Positions 53,312 to 62,429 of a stretch of DNA of 64,000 nucleotides are shown piece by piece (within the stretch, counting starts at the first letter, position 1; every line of letters begins with the position of its first letter). The translations under genes were made by a program, and so were the position numbers. The stretch is from DASVTR01 sp036387475. Lineage in GTDB: Bacteria > Acidobacteriota > Blastocatellia > Pyrinomonadales > Pyrinomonadaceae. The notes under the pieces were generated by a model. It was given only the letters and a program-made list of their open reading frames with translations. It did not search any database and was not told where the DNA came from. The stretch lies in NCBI GenBank assembly GCA_036387475.1, contig DASVTR010000013.1:186001-250000 (forward strand). Direction: 5' to 3'.

Positions 53312-54450
53312 CAGATTGAGCCTCCGTACATGTAGTTGAGCTTGTGATTAAGCTCCGCCACTTCGTCTGAAAGTTCGCGAAAGCGGGCGAGGTCGAAGGA
53401 CGGCGGCGGCTTTATCAGCGCTTTGTAATCGGCGATTCTGCGTAGCGATTCTTGCAGCCGTTGTTCTGGCAGCTTACCCTTTTTCGCCATCATTAAGAGC
53501 GTCTCGAAGCCCTGCCGGATCATCTCCGGTTTTGAGCAGATTAAGAGCATATCCTGTCCTGCGAAGAAAGCGCGCACTACTGCCGCGTCAATATCACAGT
53601 GGCGAGCAATCGCTCCCATCTCAAGATCGTCTGTCACCACCAGATGTTGATAGCTCAACTCTTCGCGCAGCAAGCGTGTGACGATACTATGGCTGAGCGA
53701 TGCCGGTTCGAGCAATCCGCCAGCCAGGCCCTGTCGAATATCAATGTTCGGAAAGCCGCCGTGGCTGACCATCACCGCGCGCACACGGTCGTCTTCGCGC
53801 TGGAATAGCTCTATGTAGGGCGCAAGGTCTTGCGCTATCAAAGCGTCGTGAGAGAGATGCACCACAGGCATCTCCTCATGCGAATCAACCTCGCCCGCGC
53901 CGATGCCCGGAAAATGCTTGAGACATCCAAGGCAGCCCGTGCCCTGTAGCGCTCTCAGGTAGACCATCGTGTAGCCCAGGACTTCGCCAGGCGAGCGCCC
54001 GAACGAGCGCGAGTAGAGACCGTTGGAGAGCAAGTCGCGCTCGTCCGTCATAATGGACATGACGGGCGCGAAGTTCATGTTGAAGCCTAAGAGCCGCAAG
54101 ACTTCGCCAGTGATTCTGCCGAGCGTGCGCGCGGCGGCCAAATCGCCGTGCTGTCGAATCGTGCGCGCGGCGGGCATCGGCGTACAAATCCGCCGCAGAC
54201 GATCGACCAGCCCGCCCTCCTGGTCAATGCCGAAGAGCGGTTGAACCGGCAGCATTGCGCGTATGCCGTCGAGCAGCGTGCGCAATTGCTCGGCCCCGCC
54301 GACATTGCGGCCAAAGATTATCACCCCGCCCGGCTTGACGTATTCGAGTAGCTCGCGCGTCTCATCGTCGAGTTCCGTTCCCGGCAGCCCGATGAAAAAG
54401 AGTTGTCCGATCTGTTGTTCGAGGGGAAGAGAAGTCAGAGATTCTGTCAT
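53311..54450 (-). CDS. nagZ: GH3 beta-N-acetylhexosaminidase
   Basis: 379 aa. FFIGLPGTELDDETRELL and PGGVIIFGRNV open the GH3 barrel; KHFPG (178-182) and the D-S-H loop (189-191) are the NagZ acid/base signature, and VTDDLEMGAI holds the nucleophile Asp. There is no signal peptide, as expected for cytoplasmic NagZ, which removes GlcNAc from anhydromuropeptides in wall recycling. It is the first gene of a two-gene unit; the stop codon overlaps the start of the permuted binding protein, which suggests that protein handles wall-derived peptides. Confidence 0.93.
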   Translation of the reverse strand: MTESLTSLPLEQQIGQLFFIGLPGTELDDETRELLEYVKPGGVIIFGRNVGGAEQLRTLLDGIRAMLPVQPLFGIDQEGGLVDRLRRICTPMPAARTIRQHGDLAAARTLGRITGEVLRLLGFNMNFAPVMSIMTDERDLLSNGLYSRSFGRSPGEVLGYTMVYLRALQGTGCLGCLKHFPGIGAGEVDSHEEMPVVHLSHDALIAQDLAPYIELFQREDDRVRAVMVSHGGFPNIDIRQGLAGGLLEPASLSHSIVTRLLREELSYQHLVVTDDLEMGAIARHCDIDAAVVRAFFAGQDMLLICSKPEMIRQGFETLLMMAKKGKLPEQRLQESLRRIADYKALIKPPPSFDLARFRELSDEVAELNHKLNYMYGGSI

Positions 54451-54528
54451 GTAATAAACGCCAGTTGGCCGTTACCCTCAGAAAGCGCTCCGGCAAGAGA
54501 GTTTGCTTGATTAAAAACGCACGCGCCT

Positions 54529-57330
54529 TCAGACCAGACGCTTGCGCATGTCCTGTAAAAGATTTCTAGCTTCTTCGGGTGAAAGGGTTTCTACCTCAAG
54601 CCCCCGTAGCTCGTCAAGCAGGCTTTGGTTCGTCGCATCAAAGAGCGTGGCCTGCGTAGCAATGCGGCGCTGCCTTGCGCGTTTGGCGGCGCTGCGCAGT
54701 CCGGCCTCGCCCATCGCCCACTCTTCCCAATTATCATCCGCTGTCGTAGCCTTTTCATCCTGCTGTTCCTCTTCGGCGAAGACATCCAATTCGTAACGCT
54801 CAAGCCTTGAGAGCACATCGCGAGCACGCGCCAGCACAGAGGGGGGCAAGCCCGCCAGCCGTGCGACCTCTATACCGTAAGACTTGGAAGCGCGGCCCCG
54901 TTCGAGCTTATGCAGGAAGACGACTTCGCCCTCGCGCTCGGCGGCAGTGATTTGATAATTCTGCGCGCCCGGCAATCTTTCGGCCAGTTCCGTCAACTCA
55001 TGATAGTGTGTCGCAAAGAGTGTTTTGGCTGCGTGCTCGCCGGAATCGTGCAGGTATTCGGCGACGGCCCACGCAATCGAAAGCCCGTCAAAGGTGGCTG
55101 TGCCGCGCCCTATCTCATCAAGCAGGACAAGCGAGCGTGGTGTCGCATTGTGAAGGATAGAAGCCGTCTCCGTCATCTCGACCATAAAGGTCGAGCGACC
55201 ACGCGCCAAATCGTCCGATGCGCCGACGCGCGTCCAGACTCTATCAAGCAAAGGCAGCCGCGCTCTTTCCGCCGGAACAAATGAACCCATCTGCGCCAGA
55301 ATAGAGATGATCGCCGTCTGTCGCAGGATGGTGCTCTTGCCGCCCATGTTCGGCCCTGTAATAATCAAGAGCCGCTCAGTTGAGTTGTTCATGTAGAGGT
55401 CGTTTGGAATGAACGGCTCGGAATTAACGGCTTCGATGACGGGATGGCGACCCTGCACAATTTCTATCTCGTCGCCATCGTGCATCACGGGACGGACGTA
55501 ACGACGGCGGGCCGCGCACTCGGCAAGCGACGCGAGAGCGTCCAGCGTAGAGAGCGCGCGGGCGGTGGCCTGTATGCGTTTGGTTTCAGCTACAATCTGC
55601 GCGCAGAGTTGTCCGAAGATTTCCGCTTCCAACTCGCTGATACGAGTCTCCGCGCCGAGCACCTTCGTCTCCCACGTTTTCAATTCCGGCGTCGTGTATC
55701 TTTCGGCATTGGCGAGCGTCTGCCGCCGTTCATAATCCGAGGGCACGCGCGAAGCAGCCGCTTTAGAGACTTCGATGAAGTAACCGAAGACACCGTTGAA
55801 GCGAATGCGCAGGGAGGAAATTCCCGAACGTGCGCGCTCGCGTGCTTCGAGTGTGGCGATAGTCTGTTTGGCGTTGCGGCTGATGTTGCGAAGCTCGTCC
55901 AACTCGCTTGAGCAATTATCACAAATCGCGCCGCCGTCGCCGAGCTTCGCGGGCGGGTCATCGCTAATAGTTTTTTTGATAAGAGCGCGCACGTCCGGCA
56001 ATTCGTCTGCGCTCTCGTACAAGACTTGCAATAGCGAAGATTCTGCGTCCGCCAGCATCTGTCGAATTCTTGGAACTTGTTCGAGCGAGCGCCAGAGAGC
56101 CTGCAAATCGCGCGGCGTAGCGGAGTTCATGTTAAGCCGACCCGTGAGTCGTTCGAGGTCTGCAATCTCTTTGAGCAGGGCACGCAGGCGGTCGCGTTTC
56201 ATCTGCGACGCGTAAAGCTCCTCGACGGCGCTCAAGCGCGCTTCAATCTCACCTTTGCGCAAGGATGGCCTCAACAGCCAAGAGCGCAATGTGCGCGCTC
56301 CCATTCCCGTCACCGTCTCGTCAATGACATCCAGAACGGTGCGACCACGCCCCGCTGCGGCCTGTGCTTCTGTTAGCTCCAGATTTCTTACCGTCACGTT
56401 ATCGAGGACGAGATAATCCTGCGGTTCAAAGTACGTCAGGTCTGTGATGTGCGCGGCGGCGGCGCGCTGTGTCTCCTGCGCATAACGCAGGCACGCTCCG
56501 GCTGCGCGAATCGCTTCCGCCTTGCCCTCTAAGCCGTAGCCTTCGAGCGTCAACGCTCCGAACTGCGCGCACAACAGGGCGCTGCATGAATCGTACTGCC
56601 ACAGCCAGTCATCCAAAGGCGTCAAGGTCGCGCCGCCGAAGGCCGCTGCTTTGTCCCTTGAATAGTCACTGCTAGAGCGTGCAGATTTTGCAGATGAAGA
56701 ACGACGAGAAGCCTGTTCATCATTATCCAGAGGCAGCGGCGCTGTGCGTCCCTCGCCGTCATGCGCGGCGCTTTTAACAAGCGGCGTGAGCGAAGCGGGA
56801 AAGAGCACTTCACGCGGCACATATGATTCCACGTCCGATTTGATGCGCGCCCATGCGTCGCGCCCTGTGGCCTCGGTGGCACGAAATTCACCCGTTGATA
56901 AATCCAGATAGGCCGCCGCCAAACGCTCTCCGCTGCCGCAGAGGGCGGCGAGATAAACAGACTCACGCTGGTCTAGCAACTGCGGGTCAATCGCCGTGCC
57001 GGGCGTTATGATGCGGACGACTTCGCGCCTGACAAGCTTCTTCGTCTGCGTTGGGTCTTCAGTTTGTTCGCAGATGGCGACGCGGTAGCCTTTGCGTACG
57101 AGTCGGGCGATGTGCGTCGCTGCGGCGTGATGCGGCATGCCGCACATGGGGATCGGCTCGCCGCGCTCCTTATGCCGAGCCGTCAGTGTAATCTCCAACT
57201 CACGCGCGCCCGTCAGCGCGTCGTCAAAAAAGAGTTCGTAGAAATCGCCGAGGCGAAAAAAAAGGAGTGTGCCCGGATGCTGCTGCTTTAATTCATGATA
57301 CTGCCGCAACATTGGCGTCGATGTGGTCAT
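54529..57330 (-). CDS. mutS: DNA mismatch repair protein MutS (paralogue 2)
   Basis: 933 aa. Phe-x-Glu mismatch reader F30-Y-E32 (GDFYELF), KKLVRREVVRIITPGTAID, then an unusual Ser/Arg/Lys-rich insertion (about 186-228) in the connector domain. The clamp is standard (LRIRFNGVFGYFIEV). ATPase: Walker A GPNMGGKST, LVLLDEIGRGTATFDG and ATHYHEL. C-terminal EVETLSPEEARNLLQDM. Closer to the mainstream MutS1 form than the copy at 9078. Both copies should recognise mismatches. No mutL nearby; no clear ribosome site at this start. Confidence 0.95.
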   Translation of the reverse strand: MTTSTPMLRQYHELKQQHPGTLLFFRLGDFYELFFDDALTGARELEITLTARHKERGEPIPMCGMPHHAAATHIARLVRKGYRVAICEQTEDPTQTKKLVRREVVRIITPGTAIDPQLLDQRESVYLAALCGSGERLAAAYLDLSTGEFRATEATGRDAWARIKSDVESYVPREVLFPASLTPLVKSAAHDGEGRTAPLPLDNDEQASRRSSSAKSARSSSDYSRDKAAAFGGATLTPLDDWLWQYDSCSALLCAQFGALTLEGYGLEGKAEAIRAAGACLRYAQETQRAAAAHITDLTYFEPQDYLVLDNVTVRNLELTEAQAAAGRGRTVLDVIDETVTGMGARTLRSWLLRPSLRKGEIEARLSAVEELYASQMKRDRLRALLKEIADLERLTGRLNMNSATPRDLQALWRSLEQVPRIRQMLADAESSLLQVLYESADELPDVRALIKKTISDDPPAKLGDGGAICDNCSSELDELRNISRNAKQTIATLEARERARSGISSLRIRFNGVFGYFIEVSKAAASRVPSDYERRQTLANAERYTTPELKTWETKVLGAETRISELEAEIFGQLCAQIVAETKRIQATARALSTLDALASLAECAARRRYVRPVMHDGDEIEIVQGRHPVIEAVNSEPFIPNDLYMNNSTERLLIITGPNMGGKSTILRQTAIISILAQMGSFVPAERARLPLLDRVWTRVGASDDLARGRSTFMVEMTETASILHNATPRSLVLLDEIGRGTATFDGLSIAWAVAEYLHDSGEHAAKTLFATHYHELTELAERLPGAQNYQITAAEREGEVVFLHKLERGRASKSYGIEVARLAGLPPSVLARARDVLSRLERYELDVFAEEEQQDEKATTADDNWEEWAMGEAGLRSAAKRARQRRIATQATLFDATNQSLLDELRGLEVETLSPEEARNLLQDMRKRLV

Positions 57331-57585
57331 AATAGGTCAAAGCTGAGAGCCGGCGAAAGCTTTCGTTCACAGCATCAAGGTCGTTCGCCCAATGCTCTAT
57401 AATCAAGTATTTGAAAGCCTACACGGAGAGGTGCGAGCAAAGCAAGCGGCGGCTGTCGTGAAAATCTTTAAGGTGCTGACATAGAAACTTGCCTTCTTCT
57501 TTTTTCGTATGTCGGCGTATAAAGATAGGCCCGCTCCGAAGTGCTTGCATAGTAAGAGGCTGGCATCGTAAGGTTAATCGAGATT

Positions 57586-58350
57586 ATGTCGAACGCAATC
57601 TGTCCCAATTGTGGCGCAGCCCTGGTCGGCGGAGCGAAGTTTTGTCGTCAATGTGGACGACTAGTCAATACGGCGAACGCGCAGAGCGTAACAGAGGCTA
57701 CAACGCGAACGCTGCGAACGCCCGCAGACTATGGCGCTCAGCCGACAGACATTTTCTCTGCGCAGCCCACAAGCCCGGCCTACATGGCTCCCGGCCAAAC
57801 GCCGCAGCCACCGGCTTATACGACCAGCCATCTTGAGCAGAGTGGACGTAAGAGCAGTGCTTGGTTAATCGGTCTCCTAGCAGCGCTTTTCGTCGTCTCG
57901 CTCGTCGCTTCACTCTTTGCGCTAGGAATTATCAAGATTAACAGCGGCCAGACCCCGCCGCAGCCACCGTCTACTACCGCACCGCAGCCGCCGACAACTA
58001 CCGTTCCCGATGGCCCACCTCCGCCGCCGCAGCCGCCAGACACGCCGAACGGTTCTAGTTCCATCAGCCGCTCTTTCATTTATCCAGGCGCTGAAACCAT
58101 GATGGATATGACGCGGGCAGGCGGCGTGGATTTGCTCCAATTGAAAACGCAGGACTCTTATCAAAAAGTGCTCGACTGGTATATAGCCAAGATGAAGCCC
58201 AAAGACATAAGTAGATTGCCGGGCCAGAATGCCATCCTAAAATCTGATAAGTTGATGGCGATAATCAACTCGTCGAATGAAGGGACGATGATTATGCTGA
58301 AAGAGATTGATGACATGGATATTGACATGGACATGGATATGGATAAATAG
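57586..58350 (+). CDS. zinc-ribbon membrane protein with Pro-rich linker
   Basis: 254 aa. N-terminal zinc ribbon ICPNCGAALVGGAKFCRQCG (two CxxC pairs, residues 5-24), a disordered region, one membrane helix (SAWLIGLLAALFVVSLVASL, about 88-112) and a Pro/Thr linker (PPQPPSTTAPQPPTTTVP). The last 90 residues form a compact domain (FIYPGAETMMDM, then KVLDWYIAKMKPKDISRLPGQ) seen in other bacterial secreted proteins of unknown role. It ends in Asp/Met repeats (DMDIDMDMDMDK). The ribbon would be cytoplasmic and the last domain outside. Unknown function. Confidence 0.78.
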   Translation: MSNAICPNCGAALVGGAKFCRQCGRLVNTANAQSVTEATTRTLRTPADYGAQPTDIFSAQPTSPAYMAPGQTPQPPAYTTSHLEQSGRKSSAWLIGLLAALFVVSLVASLFALGIIKINSGQTPPQPPSTTAPQPPTTTVPDGPPPPPQPPDTPNGSSSISRSFIYPGAETMMDMTRAGGVDLLQLKTQDSYQKVLDWYIAKMKPKDISRLPGQNAILKSDKLMAIINSSNEGTMIMLKEIDDMDIDMDMDMDK

Positions 58351-58387
58351 CCCTCTCCGTTTCAAATCTTCATCAGCAACTGTAAAG

Positions 58388-58432
58388 AAAAAAAGAGCGC
58401 CCCGACAGCTTATTGCCGGGGCGCTCTTTTTT
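58388..58432. terminator. bidirectional terminator between the zinc-ribbon gene and rpoD
   Basis: GAGCGCCCCG and CGGGGCGCTC form a 10-bp GC-rich stem, with AAAAA before and TTTTTTT after, so it works for both convergent genes. Confidence 0.9.
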
Positions 58433-58500
58433 TAATCAGATGTAAAGCTCTTCGAGTTCCGGTAAACGCGGCAGGAGATACTCTCTCTCCTGCGTGCTGA

Positions 58501-60213
58501 TTACTGTGTGGTCTCGATAAAGCCTTTCAGCAGACGCGCGCGAGAAGGATGGCGCAGCTTACGCAGTGCCTTCGCTTCAATCTGTCGTATGCGTTCGCGC
58601 GTGACGGAGAAATCCTGCCCGACCTCTTCGAGCGTGTGCTCCTCGCCTATTGGGCCGAGGCCGTAACGCATCTTGATGACCTTCTCCTCGCGCGGGCTAA
58701 GAGTCGCCAATACCTCGTCCGTAATTTCCCGCAGATTCGATGCCACTACGGATTCAGCCGGACTGACACGCGATTTGTCTTCGATGAAATCGCCAAGCTG
58801 CGAGTCTTCTTCCTGGCCGATGGGCGTCTCAAGACTGATAGGCTGTTGCGCCATCTTGAAGACCTGCCGAACCTTCGACACAGGCATATCAACACGCTGA
58901 GCAATCTCTTCGCTCGTCGGCTCACGCCCTAACTCCTGCACCAGTGCGCGCGAGGTTCGGACAAGTTTATTAATCGTCTCAATCATGTGGACAGGAATAC
59001 GAATGGTGCGCGCCTGGTCAGCAATCGCACGCGTAATCGCCTGACGAATCCACCACGTCGCGTAGGTCGAAAATTTATAGCCGCGTCGCCACTCGAATTT
59101 ATCCACACCCCTCATCAAACCGATGTTGCCTTCCTGAATGAGGTCCAGAAACTGCAATCCACGATTGGTGTATTTCTTGGCAATCGAGACGACCAGACGC
59201 AAATTGGCTTCCGTCAACTCGCGCTTGGCCTGCACGGTTTGAGCCTCGCTCGCGGCAATCGAATGATGCGAGCGACGGATTTCGACCGGCGATAGTCCCG
59301 TTTCACTTTCAATCTGCTTGAGTTGGCGTTTGGCGGCGCTGATGTGCCGCTTGTACTCTTTCTCCTGCTCCGGCTTAATCCGTTTCTGATTGAGCTTCTC
59401 AGTATACTTTTCGATTTCGCGCTCTTGCACGCGCACAGCTTTGAAGGCAGCGCCAATCGAGTCAATCAAACGCTGACGAGCGCTTTCCTTGAGCTTGAGT
59501 TGCTTGATTTCGCGCGCCAGGTCTAACCGGATGCGCGCGAGCTTACGGCGCAGGCGGAGCAGCTTCTTGCTCTTTTTGCTGCGCGAGAGCAACTGTTCGG
59601 CGCGCAGCTTTTCCAGTTCTTTAATGCCGCTGTAAAAAAGATGACCGATGCGCTCGAAGCCTTCGAGCGTACGGCGCAGATACTCGTCGGCCTTGTCCTC
59701 CAACTCGCCCATCTCTATCTGGTCGGAGAGCGCAACGACATCGCGCAGATTGAGCTTCCCGGCTTCAAGCTCGACGCCGATGCTCAATAGCTCTCGCAGA
59801 GCCAGATACGAACGCGAAAGCGCCTTGTGAGTTCTGACCTGCCCGCGCTCGATGCGTTGCGCGATGGCAACTTCCTGTTCGCGCGTCAAGAGCGGCACAG
59901 TGCCCATCTGTCGCAGGTACGTGCGAACGGGATCGCTGGATTTATCCTCGACGCCCGCCGAGAGATCAAGCTCATCCTCGTCGTCTACGGAGAGGTCGCC
60001 ATCTTCTGTCACCGTTTGCGAGGCGACATCTTCCAGCAACAACTCGTCCGTGTCTGCCTCCGTCAGGCTGGTGCCGCCGAGCTTTTGCAGAACTTCTTCA
60101 ATCCTACCTGTTGCCAGAGCCTCGTCCTGATGCTCGCCGTCGAACGGCAAGTACTTGTCGGTCGTCAGCCCCAGCGTCGAAATTCCACCCTCATTCATAT
60201 TCTTCTCAGCCAT
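58501..60213 (-). CDS. rpoD: primary sigma factor RpoD (sigma-70)
   Basis: 570 aa from the ATG at 60213, two codons inside a TTG frame. Region 1.2 has DPVRTYLRQMGTVPLLTREQEVAIAQRIERG. Region 2: LRLVVSIAKKYTNRGLQFLDLIQEGNIGLMRGVDKFEWRRG and the -10 reader YKFSTYATWWIRQAITRAI. Region 3: GREPTSEEIAQRVDMPVSKV. Region 4: LSPREEKVIKMRYGLG and VTRERIRQIEAKALRKLRH. This is the housekeeping sigma. The spacer between 1.2 and 2 is long and basic. There is no dnaG neighbour. Confidence 0.96.
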   Translation of the reverse strand: MAEKNMNEGGISTLGLTTDKYLPFDGEHQDEALATGRIEEVLQKLGGTSLTEADTDELLLEDVASQTVTEDGDLSVDDEDELDLSAGVEDKSSDPVRTYLRQMGTVPLLTREQEVAIAQRIERGQVRTHKALSRSYLALRELLSIGVELEAGKLNLRDVVALSDQIEMGELEDKADEYLRRTLEGFERIGHLFYSGIKELEKLRAEQLLSRSKKSKKLLRLRRKLARIRLDLAREIKQLKLKESARQRLIDSIGAAFKAVRVQEREIEKYTEKLNQKRIKPEQEKEYKRHISAAKRQLKQIESETGLSPVEIRRSHHSIAASEAQTVQAKRELTEANLRLVVSIAKKYTNRGLQFLDLIQEGNIGLMRGVDKFEWRRGYKFSTYATWWIRQAITRAIADQARTIRIPVHMIETINKLVRTSRALVQELGREPTSEEIAQRVDMPVSKVRQVFKMAQQPISLETPIGQEEDSQLGDFIEDKSRVSPAESVVASNLREITDEVLATLSPREEKVIKMRYGLGPIGEEHTLEEVGQDFSVTRERIRQIEAKALRKLRHPSRARLLKGFIETTQ

Positions 60214-60696
60214 ATCCAAAGTCCCGCGCGCCCTTCCGAAACAGTCCGGGTTAACCTACACGCTTAAACCTTTCTCTCCAAAGGAGAAACCGAGACGGAC
60301 TGTTTCAGTAACGAGTCGGTTTCCAGTCACTCTGACAAGCGTGTCAGTGGTGATACGCATTGGATGATAAAAAAGATTGAAAAGTTTAATGGCCTAGCCA
60401 ACTTTACCGGCTAAATGTTGAAATAGTTTCGCATCCGGCCTGCCGCCCCTCTCGTCAGATGAAACAAGATGCAAAAATTCTGTCAATTCAGACGAGGTTG
60501 CAGGGCATCCAGCCAGCGCGGCGCAACGGTTTACTCCCCTCATTTATCTATTTACAATGACATCCTCACGACAATATACGATTTTTGCTCTGAAAGCGAG
60601 TTATTTCGCTTGACCAGGCAGGACAATCAGGGGAGGACTGCCTCCCTGCGGCGAAGGGTGCTATCATCCGCACCGGTTTCCTATTAATGAGAAACG
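60214..60696. other. divergent region with rpoD leader
   Basis: 483 bp. On the rpoD side there are hairpins TTTCTC...GAGAAA near 60270 and CACtcTGACA-agcg-TGTCAGTG near 60330. On the other side a plausible promoter is listed separately. A 72-codon plus ORF has no start context. Confidence 0.4.
60551..60580 (+). promoter_or_regulatory. possible sigma-70 promoter of the oxidoreductase gene
   Basis: TTTACA (60551-60556), 18-bp spacer, TATACG (60575-60580), about 115 bp before the start codon. Confidence 0.3.
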
Positions 60697-61659
60697 ATGA
60701 AAGCGATACGAATTCACGAATTCGGCGGGCCGGAAGTAATGCGGCTTGAAGACGTGCCTGAGCCGCGGGCGGGCGCGGGACAGGTCATCGTAAAAGTTAT
60801 GGCAGCAGGGGTTAATCCGGTTGATGCCTATATTCGTGCGGGTGCGCACGCGCGTCGCCCGGATTTGCCATATACACCGGGGATGGACGCTGCGGGGATA
60901 GTCGCAGCCGTCGGCGAAGGCGTAGGGCGCGTACAGTTGGGAGATAGAGTCTACATCAGTGGCACACTGAGCGGCGCGTACGCAGAATTAGCGCTCTGCG
61001 ACCAGACGCAGGTTTACAGGCTGCCGGAAGGTATCTCTTTCTCACAGGGCGCGGCGGTAAACGTGCCTTACGCCACGGCTTACCGCGCTCTGTTTCAACG
61101 CGCACACGCTGTTGCGGGAGAGACAGTCCTGATTCATGGCGCGAGCGGCGGCGTCGGCATCGCCGCTGTGCAGTTAGCGCGGGCAGCCGGATTGATTGTG
61201 ATTGGAACGGGCGGCACAGAGAAGGGGCGGCAACTGGTTAAAGAACAGGGCGCGCATCACGTGCTAGACCATCGCGCAGCAGATTATCTCGCACAGGTGT
61301 TGGCGCTGACGAACAAGCTCGGCGTAAACGTTGTGTTGGAGATGCTGGCAAACGTGAACCTGGGCAATGATTTGAACGTTTTAGCTCAGGGCGGGCGGGT
61401 GGTTGTGATCGGTAATCGCGGCACAGTGGAGATTGACCCGCGGGCGGCGATGACGAGAGACGCAACGATTTTAGGCATGTCACTGTTTAATGCTTCAGCC
61501 GCCGAGATGTCTAGCATTCACGCGGCGCTCGTCGCAGGATTGGAAAACGGTACGTTGCGCCCCGTCGTCGGCCACGAAATGGCGCTGGCCGATGCGCCCG
61601 CCGCTCATCGCGCAGTTATGGAAGCGAGAGCATACGGCAAAATCGTCCTGCTGCCTTGA
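60697..61659 (+). CDS. NADPH:quinone oxidoreductase (MDR family)
   Basis: 320 aa. MKAIRIHEFGGPEVMRLEDV is the zeta-crystallin/quinone reductase start; VMAAGVNPVDAYIRAG and PYTPGMDAAGIV follow. The nucleotide-binding motif is HGASGGVGIAAVQLARAAG. There is no zinc-ligand set, so it is the zinc-free quinone-reductase branch. Reduces quinones or enals with NADPH. Single gene. Confidence 0.93.
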   Translation: MKAIRIHEFGGPEVMRLEDVPEPRAGAGQVIVKVMAAGVNPVDAYIRAGAHARRPDLPYTPGMDAAGIVAAVGEGVGRVQLGDRVYISGTLSGAYAELALCDQTQVYRLPEGISFSQGAAVNVPYATAYRALFQRAHAVAGETVLIHGASGGVGIAAVQLARAAGLIVIGTGGTEKGRQLVKEQGAHHVLDHRAADYLAQVLALTNKLGVNVVLEMLANVNLGNDLNVLAQGGRVVVIGNRGTVEIDPRAAMTRDATILGMSLFNASAAEMSSIHAALVAGLENGTLRPVVGHEMALADAPAAHRAVMEARAYGKIVLLP

Positions 61660-61818
61660 GCCTGGCTGTTAACGCTCGACAAAACACATCTCAGTCATGT
61701 GCCTTTGGTCTGCTGCTAAGACTGCTGGCGCGTTGGCCGCTTGATTGATTTTCGGTTGTTGTGAGAAATTAAAGCTTCATTCCTTGTTTTAATTCACGTA
61801 ATCCGATGGAGAGTTGAG

Positions 61819-62352
61819 ATGCCCCAAAGTCGTAAACGGCAAACTTCTAAGGCGAGAAGACCATCGCCGCAAATTAACCAGAACAGGCAAGCCGCCCCGC
61901 CAAAAAGAAATGATAAAAAGACGCGAGTCATCGCGGGCGTCGTCATCGCCGCATTGCTCGGCGCGGGCCTCGTTTATCTACTGGCGTTTAGAGGAAGAAA
62001 CGCCGCCAGCGGTAAAGAGGTGACGACAGCTTCCGGGCTGAAATACGTTGATCTAGTCGAAGGCACAGGCCCGACTCCGCAACTCGGACAAACCGTTGTC
62101 GTCCACTACACAGGCACGCTGCAAAACGGGACTAAATTCGATAGCTCGGTCGATAAAAACCGCCCGTTCTCTTTTCCCATCGGTCGCGGCAGCGTTATCA
62201 AGGGATGGGACGAAGGACTGATGACGATGAAGGTCGGCGGGAAAAGAAAATTGATTATTCCTCCTAAGCTGGGCTACGGAAATCAAGACCAGCCGAACAT
62301 TCCGGCCAACTCAACTCTCATCTTCGACGTAGAGATGCTCGGAATCAAGTGA
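61819..62352 (+). CDS. membrane-anchored FKBP-type peptidyl-prolyl isomerase
   Basis: 177 aa, GGAG 7 bp before the ATG. A basic N-terminus (about 1-35) precedes one membrane helix (TRVIAGVVIAALLGAGLVYLL, about 36-56). The FKBP domain covers 65-177 with VVVHYTGTLQNGTKFDSSVD, GRGSVIKGWDEGLMTMKVGG and PPKLGYGN. The active-site aromatics are present. The isomerase should face the periplasm and help fold exported proteins. Confidence 0.93.
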   Translation: MPQSRKRQTSKARRPSPQINQNRQAAPPKRNDKKTRVIAGVVIAALLGAGLVYLLAFRGRNAASGKEVTTASGLKYVDLVEGTGPTPQLGQTVVVHYTGTLQNGTKFDSSVDKNRPFSFPIGRGSVIKGWDEGLMTMKVGGKRKLIIPPKLGYGNQDQPNIPANSTLIFDVEMLGIK

Positions 62353-62357
62353 ACGAA

Positions 62358-62392
62358 AATGCGCCGCATGCTCTGTAAGCTTGCGGCGCATT
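62358..62392. terminator. hairpin terminator between FKBP and POTRA genes
   Basis: AATGCGCCGCA and TGCGGCGCATT pair perfectly (11 bp) around a 13-nt loop, between two convergent genes. Confidence 0.75.
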
Positions 62393-62429
62393 CGTGATTC
62401 GCAGACGACGCAGGACGGGCCTGTCCTTA

